From Neoalteromonas facilis (GTDB lineage: Bacteria > Pseudomonadota > Gammaproteobacteria > Enterobacterales > Alteromonadaceae), in contig NZ_PEAY01000009.1 in NCBI RefSeq assembly GCF_002807665.1, forward strand, positions 1 through 61,559: DNA of 61,559 nucleotides, in the 5' to 3' direction. A program made the translations under genes and the position numbers. The notes beneath the pieces are model-generated. The model saw only the letters and a list, made by a program, of their open reading frames with translations. It made no database searches and was not told the DNA's origin. The stretch's first letter is position 1, and every line of letters starts with the position of its first letter. Positions 14,915 through 24,945 of this stretch are shown in pieces.

Positions 14915-17900
14915 TTACACGATGCGACGGTGCATTAATCGATACACGGCCGGGATCACTAACATTGATACGAGCGGACTAACGATCATGCCGCCCAACA
15001 TAGGTGCAGCGATACGCTGCATCACTTCACTGCCGCTACCATCACCTAGCATCAACGGTATCAGGCCCGCAATAATAGTGAATACAGCAATTGCTTTGGG
15101 TCTAACGCGTTGTATTGCGCCATGGCGGATGCGCTCATCTGCACTACCATCATGTTGCTGCCAACTGTTGTTCAAGTACAGCAGCATTACAACCCCAAAT
15201 TCTGCTGCAACACCAGCCAATGCAATCATGCCCACGGCCAATGCTACCGACAACTGAAAATCAAGCCAATACACCGCCCACAGTGATCCTGACAGGGCTA
15301 CAGGTAAGGTTGCCATGACGAGCAATGCCTGCCATGTTTGCTTAAATAGCAACTGCAATATCACAAAAATAATCAGCAAGGTCGCCGGTATAATCCAGGT
15401 TAACTTTTCCTCAACACGCTGCTGATATTCATATTGACCCGCAACGCTCCACGTTACTTTTTGCGGCAATGTGATATTTTCCATCACCTTATTCAGCTCT
15501 TTGACATAATCGCCAATGACCACCTCGGGCTTTAAGTCAATAAACACCCAGCCTATCTTTCTCGTATTCTCAGACTTAATTAACGACGGGCCATCAATGA
15601 TTTTAATATCAGCCACTTGCTCTAACGTGACCCATGCACCATTAGGACTGACGAAAGGTAGCGTTTTGATAGATTCCAAATCCGTACGGTAACTGCGTGG
15701 ATACCGGAGGTTGATTGGGAAACGTTCGGTTCCTTGAACGGATTCACCGACAGCTTGCCCTCCTATTGCCATGCGCACCACATCCTGAATATCATCAATA
15801 CTCAGTCCATACTGATTTGCAGCGAAACGGTTCGGTGTAATATCCAAATAACGCCCTAAAAGCGGCCGTTCTCCGATAACCGAAGACGTACCATCAATTT
15901 CTGTTAACGCTTTTTCGATAGTACTTGTCGCTTGCGATATGCTGGCTAAATCGTCGCCTGATAGCTTTATTCCAACAGGTGTTTTGACACCGGTACTTAA
16001 CATATCGATACGGGTTTTGATTGGCTGTACCCATGCATTGGTGAGTCCCGGAAATTGCACTTTGGAATCTAGCTCTTCAATAATATCGGCTAGTTCAACA
16101 CCTTGTCGCCAATCAACTCTAGGCTTAAGTTGGATAGTGGTTTCTATCATGGTAAGCGGCGCTGGATCCGTAGCGGTTTCAGCTCGGCCCACTTTACCAA
16201 AAACGGTTTCCACTTCAGGTACCGTTCTGATGATACGGTCGGTTTGTTGCAGGATTTGCCCTGCTTCCTGAATAGAGACGCCCGGCAACGTGGTCGGCAT
16301 ATAAAGCAAATCGCCTTCATCAAAGGTTGGCATAAACTCACTGCCTAACTTTTGCCATGGGTAGATAGCAGACGCGCCCACCCCAATCGCTAGCACGACC
16401 ACCAACCACGGCCAGCGCAACGCGCCATTCAAGAATGGCTTATACAACGCCTTTAAACCTCGATTGAGCCAGTTACTTTCCTCATGTCGGGCTTTGCCGC
16501 GCAAGAATAAATAAATCAACGCAGGTACTAAGGTGAGCGATAAGACTGCGGCAGCCGCCATTACGAATGTTTTAGTGTAAGCGAGTGGTGAAAATAGTTT
16601 CCCTTCTTGCCCCTCCAACACAAAGATCGGGGTGAAACTTAAGGTGATGATCAGTAACGAGAAAAACAGTGCTGGGCCGACTTCAACACAGGCTTTTCGC
16701 ACTAATTCTCTATGCTGATGTTTGTCTTTGCTATCAGAAGCAGCCTCCTGATGTTTCTGCACATTTTCAACCATCACAATGGCAGCATCAACAAGTGCAC
16801 CAATTGCAATTGCAATCCCGCCCAGAGACATAAGGTTGGCATTGATATCAAATGCCCTCATCAATGCAAATCCCAAAAGCAAAGCACTGGGTAGACACAC
16901 GGCGATGATCAGGGTAGCTCTAACGTGCATTAGAAAAAGTCCGCACACCACTACCACGACAAGCATTTCTTGAATTAATTTGTCTTGTAGGTATTGAATC
17001 GCCCGCGTAATCAACCCGGTTCTATCATAAGCCGTTTCAATTGTGACACCATCCGGTAAAGCTGACTTGATTTGCTCGAGCTTCTCTTTCACCGACTGGA
17101 TGACGGACAGAGCATTCTCACCATCTCGCATGACAACAATACCACCAACGACTTCTCCCTCTCCGTTCCATTCTGCGACGCCACGTCGCGTCTGAGGCCC
17201 CAGTCGTAGCGTTGCCACATCTTGCAACTGAACAGGGGTTCCCAATGCGTTTTTTACGCCTATAGGGATCTCAGCTAAATCATCCAACGACGTAAGATAG
17301 CCATCACTGCGCACCATGAACTCGGCTTCACCTAACTCTACAACCGAACCACCAACGGAATTGTTGGCGGCGTTAATAGCCATTGATACATCTGAGAGTG
17401 TGAGTTTGTAATGTAGCAGTTTGAGCGGATCGACGACCACTTGATAGGTTTGTACCATTCCCCCCACTTTTGCGATTTCACTCACGCCAGATACAGACTG
17501 TAACTCAGGCTCAATAAACCAATCTTGCAAGCGAGTCAGGTCAGCCAGATGATGGTCCCCACTCGTATCTCTCAGTATGTATTGAAAAATCCAGCCAACG
17601 CCCGATGCATCTGGCCCCAACTCTACTGAGACGTTTTCCGGCAGAAGTCTTTGCGCTTGGTTTAAGTATTCCAGTACCCGAGAACGCGCCCAGTATAAAT
17701 CCGTTCCTTTTGCAAAAATCACATACAAATAGGCGTCACCAAAAAACGAAAAACCTCGCACAGTCTCACTGCCAGGCACAGACATCAGTAAACTTGAAAG
17801 CGGATAAGTGATTTGTTGTTCGACTAAATCGGGTGATTGCCCAGGGTAATTTACTTTTACAATGACTTGGACGTCACTCAAATCAGGTATGGCATCGACC

Positions 17901-18004
17901 GGCGTATTGATCATGGCGCGATAGCCCAATGCGAGCAACAAACCAGAAATCAGCAACACCAACATTGGCGATCGCAAGCTAGCGGTAATAATTTTAGTTA
18001 ACAT
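14915..18004 (-). CDS. cusA: CusA/CzcA-type heavy-metal RND efflux permease
   Basis: A 1029-residue inner-membrane proton antiporter with the RND layout: helix 1 at the N-terminus, porter loop ~35-335, helices 2-7, second loop, helices 8-12. PVDAIPDLSDVQVIV near residue 36 is the HME-RND signature and GALVDAAIVMVEN carries the proton-relay Asp. Methionines at EFMPTFDEGDLLYMP and TRIDMLSTGVKTPVG match the Met relay of Cu/Ag-exporting CusA, favouring Cu/Ag over Zn/Co. It starts 10 nt after the adaptor gene. No outer-membrane CusC gene is nearby. Confidence 0.9.
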   Translation of the reverse strand: MLTKIITASLRSPMLVLLISGLLLALGYRAMINTPVDAIPDLSDVQVIVKVNYPGQSPDLVEQQITYPLSSLLMSVPGSETVRGFSFFGDAYLYVIFAKGTDLYWARSRVLEYLNQAQRLLPENVSVELGPDASGVGWIFQYILRDTSGDHHLADLTRLQDWFIEPELQSVSGVSEIAKVGGMVQTYQVVVDPLKLLHYKLTLSDVSMAINAANNSVGGSVVELGEAEFMVRSDGYLTSLDDLAEIPIGVKNALGTPVQLQDVATLRLGPQTRRGVAEWNGEGEVVGGIVVMRDGENALSVIQSVKEKLEQIKSALPDGVTIETAYDRTGLITRAIQYLQDKLIQEMLVVVVVCGLFLMHVRATLIIAVCLPSALLLGFALMRAFDINANLMSLGGIAIAIGALVDAAIVMVENVQKHQEAASDSKDKHQHRELVRKACVEVGPALFFSLLIITLSFTPIFVLEGQEGKLFSPLAYTKTFVMAAAAVLSLTLVPALIYLFLRGKARHEESNWLNRGLKALYKPFLNGALRWPWLVVVLAIGVGASAIYPWQKLGSEFMPTFDEGDLLYMPTTLPGVSIQEAGQILQQTDRIIRTVPEVETVFGKVGRAETATDPAPLTMIETTIQLKPRVDWRQGVELADIIEELDSKVQFPGLTNAWVQPIKTRIDMLSTGVKTPVGIKLSGDDLASISQATSTIEKALTEIDGTSSVIGERPLLGRYLDITPNRFAANQYGLSIDDIQDVVRMAIGGQAVGESVQGTERFPINLRYPRSYRTDLESIKTLPFVSPNGAWVTLEQVADIKIIDGPSLIKSENTRKIGWVFIDLKPEVVIGDYVKELNKVMENITLPQKVTWSVAGQYEYQQRVEEKLTWIIPATLLIIFVILQLLFKQTWQALLVMATLPVALSGSLWAVYWLDFQLSVALAVGMIALAGVAAEFGVVMLLYLNNSWQQHDGSADERIRHGAIQRVRPKAIAVFTIIAGLIPLMLGDGSGSEVMQRIAAPMLGGMIVSPLVSMLVIPAVYRLMHRRIV

Positions 18005-18013
18005 TGACCGCTC

Positions 18014-19219
18014 CTAATGTTGATGACCCATTGGCATAGCGTCTCCCGCAGTTGCCACGTTGTTCAAATTGGCTTCTGCATCCAACAGGAATTGTCCTGA
18101 CGTCACTATCCGTTCACCTTCATTCAAGCCATGTCTGATCTCAGCCCTGCCCTGCGTTACAATTCCCACTTCAACATCCCGCCGTTCGAAGCGTCCATTT
18201 TCCATTTGCACAAACACACGGTTGTGTTTTTCTGTTTGTATTAAGGCTTCAACAGGAATGTTTAACGCCAATAAAGGCCCAGCGTATATGCGCACCGTGG
18301 CCAGCATGTCAGGTTTTAAGCGTTGTTGAGGATTCTCCAAGGCCAATCGAACTTGCAGGGTACGAGAAACGGGGTCGAGAGTTGGATAGATAAACTCTAC
18401 GTTGCCTTCCAACTGATAGATATCGAGTGCAGGTAAATCGATTTCAACTGCCTTACCCACTTTTACCCAATCAATTTGATGTTCAAATACATCCGCAATA
18501 ACCCATACGCGTGACAAATCAGCCAATGTCATAATGCTCACGTTGGGCTCTACATACATCCCTTCTCGCACATCAAGCGCTGATACAATGCCATCATGCT
18601 GCGCGTAATAAGGAACGCGATAGAACACCTTCCTTTTTTGCATGAGCTCGGCTATCAATTTATCACTGAGCCCAAGCAGACTGAGACGTCGTTTGCTGCG
18701 TTCAAGCAAGAGCGAATTTTTTGCATCTGAAGACAGCAGCAAAAGAAAGTCCTCTTGCGCGACTAACAATTCGGGCGAATAGATCTCATAGAGTAACTCG
18801 CCTTTTTTTACATTTTGCCCTAGCGAATTGACCGTTAATGTTTCTAACCAACCCGATGTTCTTGGGTGAATATGATTCAAGCCAGTTTCATCAAACTGAA
18901 CTGAACCGTATGTGTTGATAAAGCGCCACATTCTACTTTCTTGAGCAATTTCAGTAGTAAGCGCCATGGCTTGCTGCATTTCACCCGTAACACCAACATC
19001 AACCGACATCGACATTTTTTGCTCTCTGGGCACAAGATCCATTCCGCATATCGGACAGGTGCCCGCATGGTCTTTGACGATATGGCTGTGCATGGGGCAT
19101 ACATAGCGCACAGCCGGTGATGTCAGTTCATCGAGCGCTGACGGATTTGATGATGCTTGCGCAAATACGCCAAGCGGGGAAAAACTTAACAATAATAACG
19201 AAAATAGAGCGTATTTCAC
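18014..19219 (-). CDS. cusB: CusB-type periplasmic adaptor with heavy-metal-binding domain
   Basis: Membrane-fusion protein linking the CusA pump to an outer-membrane channel. After the signal peptide it has a small metal-binding domain with YVCPMHSHIV and CPICGMDLVP. Barrel-sandwich and beta-barrel segments follow (SGWLETLTVNSLGQNVKKGE, LYEIYSPELLVAQEDFL, YYAQHDGIVSAL). The GTG at 19219 is chosen because AGGAGG lies 5 nt before it and the signal peptide (YALFSLLLLSFSPLGVFAQA) starts there; a longer frame to 19336 has no such support. Confidence 0.88.
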   Translation of the reverse strand: MKYALFSLLLLSFSPLGVFAQASSNPSALDELTSPAVRYVCPMHSHIVKDHAGTCPICGMDLVPREQKMSMSVDVGVTGEMQQAMALTTEIAQESRMWRFINTYGSVQFDETGLNHIHPRTSGWLETLTVNSLGQNVKKGELLYEIYSPELLVAQEDFLLLLSSDAKNSLLLERSKRRLSLLGLSDKLIAELMQKRKVFYRVPYYAQHDGIVSALDVREGMYVEPNVSIMTLADLSRVWVIADVFEHQIDWVKVGKAVEIDLPALDIYQLEGNVEFIYPTLDPVSRTLQVRLALENPQQRLKPDMLATVRIYAGPLLALNIPVEALIQTEKHNRVFVQMENGRFERRDVEVGIVTQGRAEIRHGLNEGERIVTSGQFLLDAEANLNNVATAGDAMPMGHQH

Positions 19220-19262
19220 GCAAACCTCCTGACTAAACCAAAAACGTAAAAAAACGAATGGT

Positions 19263-19682
19263 TTAACCAATAGGCGGGATGACAGACTCTCTGAAGGGGG
19301 ATTCGGGCAATACTGCAACGCCACCAATAATGGCATTAGTAGGTGTTACAGGCAAAACGCCACACAATGACACGAGCGCGAGGCTACTAGTACCAATATC
19401 TGTGCCGCATTTTCCACAATCATTATCACAATTGTGCACTAAGCCAGACGACATGTTTTGCTCATCACAGCAATCATGCTGGCTATCACTCATAGTCGCT
19501 ATGGGGTCCATGTCACAACACTCTGATGAGTCATGGCTAGATGTGGGTGCTTGCTTTGAATGAGTCATATTGTTGTGTGCAGTGTCATGCGGCATCGCCG
19601 ATACATGCTGGTTCGACCCGCTATAGCTGATAGCAGGGAAGCTCAACATGAGTAAACACAGGTACACAAAAACAGTCTTCAT
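19263..19682 (-). CDS. Exported His/Cys/Met-rich probable metal-binding protein
   Basis: About 139 residues. A signal peptide (FVYLCLLMLSFPAISYS) precedes a segment rich in His, Met and Cys: HVSAMPHDTAHNNM, SSECCDMDP, HDCCDEQNM, NCDNDCGKCG. Such composition before Cus/Cop genes suggests a periplasmic copper sensor, chaperone or CopL-like regulatory peptide, by inference. It lies 43 nt upstream of the CusB-like gene on the same strand. The ATG at 19682 is preferred over the in-frame TTG at 19700 because it starts the signal peptide cleanly, though its ribosome site is weak. Confidence 0.7.
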   Translation of the reverse strand: MKTVFVYLCLLMLSFPAISYSGSNQHVSAMPHDTAHNNMTHSKQAPTSSHDSSECCDMDPIATMSDSQHDCCDEQNMSSGLVHNCDNDCGKCGTDIGTSSLALVSLCGVLPVTPTNAIIGGVAVLPESPFRESVIPPIG

Positions 19683-19767
19683 GTAAGGCAGTATACTCAA
19701 ACCACAAAAACATTCCTAGTTGTATAAGATATACGTGATAAGAATAGCGACGAAGCGCAAATACGGC

Positions 19768-20670
19768 TTAGCCAGACAGGGACGGTAAACTGCTTAATCC
19801 TAAGACTAAAACCCACGTAGCGAAAAACACTTTTAATTTGGTCGCTGAAAACATCAGCACAACCCGTTTGGCAATGATCCCCCCTATCACCGCACCAGCG
19901 CCGGCAAACAACAGGACCGGCCAATAAATCCCGTCAGTAATAAAAGCGTGATATCCAACAGCGCCCCATACCGTAAAAGCACTCAGTATCACTGCAACTG
20001 CAATAGAAAAGGTTACGTTGAAGCCCCTTACAATTAAATACACAGCAACCAACTCACCGACACCAACAGATAACCATGCGGTCACGGCACCACCTAGCAG
20101 CCCAATAATCATTAGCGATATCACATCGTAAAATACAAAGGTACGCTCGAATTTTGTTCGCTTGAGCATTGGAATTGAGGCGTAAATCGCAAGCGCCAAT
20201 AGTACGGAAAATATCCCGAACCAAAGATGCAGTTGATTCACACCTCCACTATGCAAATTAAAACTGTCCGTAAGTTCTAATAACTGCACGATCCAGACAC
20301 CTACCCAGCTTGTGGGTATCGTAACAAGCAGTGCTTTACCCAACATTTGCCACTCTTCTGAGAGACGATGATTTGCCCGATAATAGCGATACCAGGTCAC
20401 TGCTCCAGCGGACATACCACAACATTGGATAGCGAAACTTGTGGCAACAATAGTCGTCGCCGAAAACCCTAACTGGTTAAAAAATGGCACAAAAATGACG
20501 CCACCACCTGCACCAGTAGCATTTGCAAAGATCGCCCCGGTTATTCCAAGCGCAGCAAAACCACCATACCCCGAGAAAAGTTCTAATGTATTAGGCAAGG
20601 TAAAGAGCAAGGCTAACCAAGCCAGTAAAAGCACAAAGCGAAAAGGATGACGCGCGATTACACTGTACAA
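19768..20670 (-). CDS. TauE/SafE-family membrane permease
   Basis: A 300-residue protein with about eight membrane helices. The first TauE repeat is GFAALGITGAIFANATGAGGGVIFVPFF and the second contains GLLGGAVTAWLSVGVGELVAVYL. The family includes sulfite/sulfoacetate exporters and putative metal or sulfur-compound transporters. Its position upstream of the Cus genes on the same strand hints at co-regulation. The start appears to be TTG (20670) with only a distant AAGG, so the start is uncertain. Confidence 0.8.
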   Translation of the reverse strand: MYSVIARHPFRFVLLLAWLALLFTLPNTLELFSGYGGFAALGITGAIFANATGAGGGVIFVPFFNQLGFSATTIVATSFAIQCCGMSAGAVTWYRYYRANHRLSEEWQMLGKALLVTIPTSWVGVWIVQLLELTDSFNLHSGGVNQLHLWFGIFSVLLALAIYASIPMLKRTKFERTFVFYDVISLMIIGLLGGAVTAWLSVGVGELVAVYLIVRGFNVTFSIAVAVILSAFTVWGAVGYHAFITDGIYWPVLLFAGAGAVIGGIIAKRVVLMFSATKLKVFFATWVLVLGLSSLPSLSG

Positions 20671-20779
20671 ATTTTATTCTTACCTTTAATTTAAGCGGCT
20701 GTGACTGTGCCAGATTTTTTATCGCAGTTCCAACATCTTTAGCGGTGATCACTTGGTTGAATTTTTGAGTATCAAGTAC

Positions 20780-21292
20780 ATGATAGAAATAATACAACTC
20801 GATGAAAACGCCAGAGCAATACGGATGATGCCAAACCGCTCAGCCACTTGGCTAGACACCAAGTTTTTGATGTTGGCCATGGTCGTGTTTGTTATGTTTA
20901 TCGCCATAGCATGGGCTTTTGTCGGGGCTTGGGTCATTCTACCATTTGCGGGATTTGAAGTTGGATTATTGGCATTTATTATGTACCGCGTATCACAGCG
21001 TACCTATCATAATGAAATCATTACCATTAGCGCTGACAATGTCACAATCCAACGTGGCCAATATCCGTCAACAAGCTTCAAAGAAGAGCTCACATTATCG
21101 CGTAACGAATTGCATGTTGACGTTACCGAAACCGAACAGGATTGGCACCTACCTCAAATACACTTCATTACACCGAGTAAGCACTACTGCATCGGTGATT
21201 TCTTAAACTTGTCCGATCGAAAAGCGCTGGTTTATGAGTTGAAAGGGTGCGGCATTCCAACCTGTCGCACCCATTGGTGGAAGGAACATTAA
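20780..21292 (+). CDS. DUF2244-family membrane protein
   Basis: About 170 residues. Two membrane helices in the first third (FLMLAMVVFVMFIAIAWAFVG and WVILPFAGFEVGLLAFIMY) and a soluble beta-rich domain with ITISADNVTIQRG and LSRNELHVDVTE match DUF2244. In other proteobacteria these genes often sit near cytochrome oxidase genes; none is here. The ATG at 20780 is preferred to the upstream TTG at 20753. It is divergent from the TauE gene and its 3' end overlaps that of the next, convergent gene by 4 nt. Confidence 0.75.
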   Translation: MIEIIQLDENARAIRMMPNRSATWLDTKFLMLAMVVFVMFIAIAWAFVGAWVILPFAGFEVGLLAFIMYRVSQRTYHNEIITISADNVTIQRGQYPSTSFKEELTLSRNELHVDVTETEQDWHLPQIHFITPSKHYCIGDFLNLSDRKALVYELKGCGIPTCRTHWWKEH

Positions 21293-22377
21293 TCTTGATT
21301 AAATCGCATCACATGCATCGTACGAGGGTCAACTTCACCGTTTAAAAAAGCCTGAAACTCCTTCACGATGGCTTGCACACCTGTATGAGACTGCTCTTGT
21401 AATATTGATTGGAAATGTTCAATAAAACCACGCCAATGCTGGACGTATCGCTCTTGAAACGTCTTAGCTCCCCATGACTTAGTAAAATTGCGTACCTCAT
21501 CGGGTGCAAAAAACACATGACCAACAGTGCTAGTGCGGGCAATTTCCTGCGCCCCAACATCCGTTGCACCGATCAATAGCGTTCTTTCTTTTGCATTTTC
21601 ATGGCTTGCTCGCCACCCGACTAAACGTGATTGGTCCCCGGCAAAATCCAGTAACCAGTCACTGTTACCGATCGTATTTTCATCCAACTGATCATAAGTG
21701 AACACGCTGTCGTAACACCCTGTCTGCTCAACAAAATCAACCTGTTTAGCCGATGTAATCCCCATCAAACGTGCATTAGGCATTACTTCTCGCAATATTT
21801 GTGCAGTGCCATAAGCCGTTTTGCTAGAGGCACTTGTCATCCAGATAGTCGCTTGTTCATCGCATTTCCGCTCTTTTAACGCATAAGCCAGTACAAACGA
21901 CGTAGTAAACAAAGGGCGAAACGTCAGGATCCAGGTTTTCAGTGCATCAGAATAACTCGGGTCCGTTTTACAGCGTATGTACTGATCATACACGGGCGAT
22001 ATTGACTGCCGTTTTGGGTTAACGTCCATGAATGAATGGTCGGTGATTTTATCCGCATGCACCACTAGGTGAGTTGCCATCGGTAAGTAACCGTACACTT
22101 GCTCACCCACTTCCAGTTCAGGCGTATTAGACTCAATCACGGTAGCAAAGCCCCACACAGGTGTAATGCCATATCCCGCTGAAGCTGGGAAAAAGCCCCA
22201 ATAGCCAAAACGGTCACCCAGTAGCGCGTAAGTAATGTTGTTTGATGAAAATCCAAATTCTTCCGTTTTCAGCACAACGGCATTATCAGCAGGATCATTA
22301 TGGAATGAGGAATCAATCTGACGTAGGTTCATCAGTGCATCTTTTTGCACTTCGATTTCACTGCGTGAGTATTGCAT
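21289..22377 (-). CDS. DUF2855-family protein (MDR-like fold)
   Basis: A 362-residue soluble protein. VWGFATVIESNTPELEVGEQVYGYLPMATHLVV resembles the N-terminal GroES-like half of zinc-free medium-chain dehydrogenases, and TIWMTSASSKTAYGTAQILRE the nucleotide-binding half. This is the DUF2855 family; substrate unknown. GGAG 6-8 nt before the ATG supports the start. It is divergent from the next gene, a saccharopine-dehydrogenase-like reductase, with which it may share a pathway. Confidence 0.8.
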   Translation of the reverse strand: MQYSRSEIEVQKDALMNLRQIDSSFHNDPADNAVVLKTEEFGFSSNNITYALLGDRFGYWGFFPASAGYGITPVWGFATVIESNTPELEVGEQVYGYLPMATHLVVHADKITDHSFMDVNPKRQSISPVYDQYIRCKTDPSYSDALKTWILTFRPLFTTSFVLAYALKERKCDEQATIWMTSASSKTAYGTAQILREVMPNARLMGITSAKQVDFVEQTGCYDSVFTYDQLDENTIGNSDWLLDFAGDQSRLVGWRASHENAKERTLLIGATDVGAQEIARTSTVGHVFFAPDEVRNFTKSWGAKTFQERYVQHWRGFIEHFQSILQEQSHTGVQAIVKEFQAFLNGEVDPRTMHVMRFNQD

Positions 22378-22532
22378 GACGGTATCTCCTTAAAAGTCAG
22401 AACATAATCCTAGTTAATTCAAAATAGATCTGCGCTCATTTTTATGAATATACGCATACCCAGTTTAATTTATTCGAAAAGCCTAGAAATAATGCTTATG
22501 ATTGTTTGAAAGCTTAGATGGAGTATAAGTAA

Positions 22533-23759
22533 ATGACCAAACCTTTTGATGTTGTTGTCTTCGGTGCAACCAGTTTCGTCGGTAAAATCACCTGTCGCTA
22601 TTTAGCTCAGCATTACAGCAACTCAGATGTTAGTTGGGCGATTGCTGCTCGTTCACAATCTAAGTTAGATGAACTGAGTAAAACAATGCAATTAGACAAT
22701 ATTCCCCAAATCATTGCCGATGCTGATGACCAAGCCAGTATTGACGCACTAGCACAGCAAACCCGTGTGGTTATTTCAACCGTTGGGCCTTATGCGTTGT
22801 ATGGTGAGCCCATGATCAAGGCGTGTTGTGAATACGGAACCGATTATGTGGATTTAACTGGCGAGCCGCAATGGATCAGGGCGATGTTAGATAAATACGA
22901 AACGCAGGCTGCAGCTAGTGGTGCACGGATCGTCAATTGTTGTGGCTTCGATTCAATCCCCTCAGATTTGGGCGTTTATTACTTACAGCAAGAAGCGGAG
23001 AAAGCATTTGGAGAATGCTGTGACCAAGTAAAAACCCGCGTTAAAGCGATGAAAGGTGGCGCCTCGGGTGGCACTGTTGCGTCACTGATCAATGTCGTCA
23101 AACAGGCTTCAAGTGATGCAAAGCTCCGAAAACTCCTCGCAAATCCCTACGCGCTGTGCCCCAAAGAGCATCCTTTTAAGGCTTATCAACATAACGTATC
23201 TCATGCGAAGTTTGAAACGGAAACAGGCAGTTGGGTTGCCCCTTTTATAATGGCCAGTATTAATACACGAGTCGTGCATCGCACCAACGCATTGCTCGGC
23301 GCGAAGTATGGCGAGCGCTTCTTGTATGATGAAGCAATGATGACCGGTAAAAACGCCAAGGGTGGCATCATGGGTTGGACCGTCACCGCAGCGATCTCTG
23401 GACTCATGGTAGGTGCTGCGATTCCTCCCACCCGCTGGCTGTTAGAGAATACCATTCTACCTAAGCCTGGCGAGGGGCCGAGTGAAGAGGAACAAGAGAA
23501 AGGATTCTTCGATTTCCGCATTTTTGGCATCACCCCAAGCAACAAACAAATCACAGTGAAAGTAACCGGTGATCGTGATCCGGGTTATGGCTCTACGGCT
23601 AAGATGCTTGCAGAATCAGCCATTTGCTTAGCCAAAGATGAAGATATGCAAGAAGTACCAGGAGGCTTTCATACGCCGGCGTTTGCCTTCGGGGAACACT
23701 TGATTAAACGATTAGAAACCAATGCTGGGCTAACATTCAGCGTTTTGACACAACAGTAG
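22533..23759 (+). CDS. Saccharopine-dehydrogenase-like / trans-acting enoyl reductase family protein
   Basis: A 408-residue protein. The N-terminal Rossmann motif VVFGATSFVGKITCRYLA binds NAD(P). It continues with VVISTVGPYALYGEPMIKAC and the family signature NCCGFDSIPSDLG, then GASGGTVASL. Relatives include mycobacterial trans-acting enoyl reductases and eukaryotic SCCPDH; bacterial members outside actinobacteria are uncharacterised oxidoreductases, perhaps for lipids. GGAG precedes the ATG at proper distance. Confidence 0.85.
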   Translation: MTKPFDVVVFGATSFVGKITCRYLAQHYSNSDVSWAIAARSQSKLDELSKTMQLDNIPQIIADADDQASIDALAQQTRVVISTVGPYALYGEPMIKACCEYGTDYVDLTGEPQWIRAMLDKYETQAAASGARIVNCCGFDSIPSDLGVYYLQQEAEKAFGECCDQVKTRVKAMKGGASGGTVASLINVVKQASSDAKLRKLLANPYALCPKEHPFKAYQHNVSHAKFETETGSWVAPFIMASINTRVVHRTNALLGAKYGERFLYDEAMMTGKNAKGGIMGWTVTAAISGLMVGAAIPPTRWLLENTILPKPGEGPSEEEQEKGFFDFRIFGITPSNKQITVKVTGDRDPGYGSTAKMLAESAICLAKDEDMQEVPGGFHTPAFAFGEHLIKRLETNAGLTFSVLTQQ

Positions 23760-23781
23760 TATCCAAAGGCTAGCGGAGAAC

Positions 23782-24945
23782 CTATTGGCTTTCCGCTAAT
23801 TCTGTTGACTCTGCTGACTCTGCTGACTCTGCTGACTCTGCTGACTCTGCTACGCGAGGCTGACACTGCACGACTTCAAAGTCAAAGCCATAATCCGCTT
23901 TAGGGTTTCGTGAAACCATCAGCGCTAAATTTTCATCTAAGATAACGGAGCGCTGTTCCGGCCGTTTAACACACATACTGCGCGGATATGCTTCAAGGTT
24001 AAATAAGAAGGCCGCAACGACTTTACCTATCGTGCGAGATTTTTGCTCTAGTTTGTCTTCTTCTTGTTCCATTTCCTTGAGCTTTGAGTCAATGGCTTCG
24101 CGCTCAATTTCTGATATACGATCTTTCACGCGAGGATCTTCCAACACCATTTTAATATCTTCGGAATCGGTAATAGGCTTAATATCCATCGGCGTTTCAT
24201 TGCCGTCCTTATCTTTCGTCACCACAAATGGTGTTTGAATACTGACGTCGGAAAAGTAAGGCTGAGTCAATTCAAATAAGCTAACCAACACCACAGGTAT
24301 CAAGCATATACGTAATAACATTGTAATGAGTGGTCGACGCTTATCTTCCCAATGGATCGCCGTTTTGACACCAATCAAACGCAATGGAAGGCGCAACAAT
24401 AGCCACATATTGGCCGCCACCATGGCCAATGCAAAGAACACGGTTGACGCAATGGTAAGCCAGAATGGCAAAAGCACTAGCGTTGTAAAGCCCAAGGTAA
24501 AAACAAAGGCTGTCGGCTCAACGCCGGTGATCTGATTGATCTGCATGGCCGAATACGCAATTGCAATATTGGCTGTCGCCGCGTATAACACTAATATAAA
24601 GGACTTGCCTAACACGGTTGCCCAAATGCGGTGAAAAACCGTTAATAATTCACGCAATAAACCGACAAAGGCAATAATGCTTGGCAATAACAAGCTGGGC
24701 TCATCGTTGCCGAATAGTTGGACCAAAATGAAAATGGTGGCAGTGAAATAACACAGCTGTGAGAAATTATAATTGTGCCACCACAAAGTACGTGTTTCCG
24801 TGGTGTCAGACATCGACTCTTGTTTGCGCAAACGCTTAAAGCGACCAACCACTGTATTCAGCAAATTGGGGATTCCCCCTTTGCTTTTCGTTTCCTCAAG
24901 TTCCTTTTTATCGGTGTGTTCGGTCTCTGTTAACGAATTTTCCAT
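23782..24945 (-). CDS. Membrane protein with C-terminal Ala-Glu-Ser repeat, function unknown
   Basis: A 387-residue protein. A charged N-terminal ~60 residues precede about six membrane helices (e.g. FTATIFILVQLFG, FTLGFTTLVLLPFWLTIASTVFF). A periplasmic or cytoplasmic charged domain follows, with VLEDPRVKDRISEIEREAID and a short coiled coil. The tail contains several CxxP/Cys residues and ends in repeated AES triplets encoded by a 9-bp microsatellite. I do not recognise the family. Confidence 0.7.
   Translation of the reverse strand: MENSLTETEHTDKKELEETKSKGGIPNLLNTVVGRFKRLRKQESMSDTTETRTLWWHNYNFSQLCYFTATIFILVQLFGNDEPSLLLPSIIAFVGLLRELLTVFHRIWATVLGKSFILVLYAATANIAIAYSAMQINQITGVEPTAFVFTLGFTTLVLLPFWLTIASTVFFALAMVAANMWLLLRLPLRLIGVKTAIHWEDKRRPLITMLLRICLIPVVLVSLFELTQPYFSDVSIQTPFVVTKDKDGNETPMDIKPITDSEDIKMVLEDPRVKDRISEIEREAIDSKLKEMEQEEDKLEQKSRTIGKVVAAFLFNLEAYPRSMCVKRPEQRSVILDENLALMVSRNPKADYGFDFEVVQCQPRVAESAESAESAESAESTELAESQ
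23800..23852 (-). repeat. 9-bp tandem repeat encoding Ala-Glu-Ser
   Basis: Four perfect copies of CTCTGCTGA (23809-23844) flanked by partial copies. In the minus-strand gene each copy adds three residues without a frame change, so copy number can vary with little harm. Confidence 0.85.

Noticed and set aside
19220-19336. N-terminal extension of the CusB-like protein
   Set aside because: The GTG at 19219 has AGGAGG and begins a good signal peptide; the extension is not signal-like and its upstream start lacks a ribosome site.
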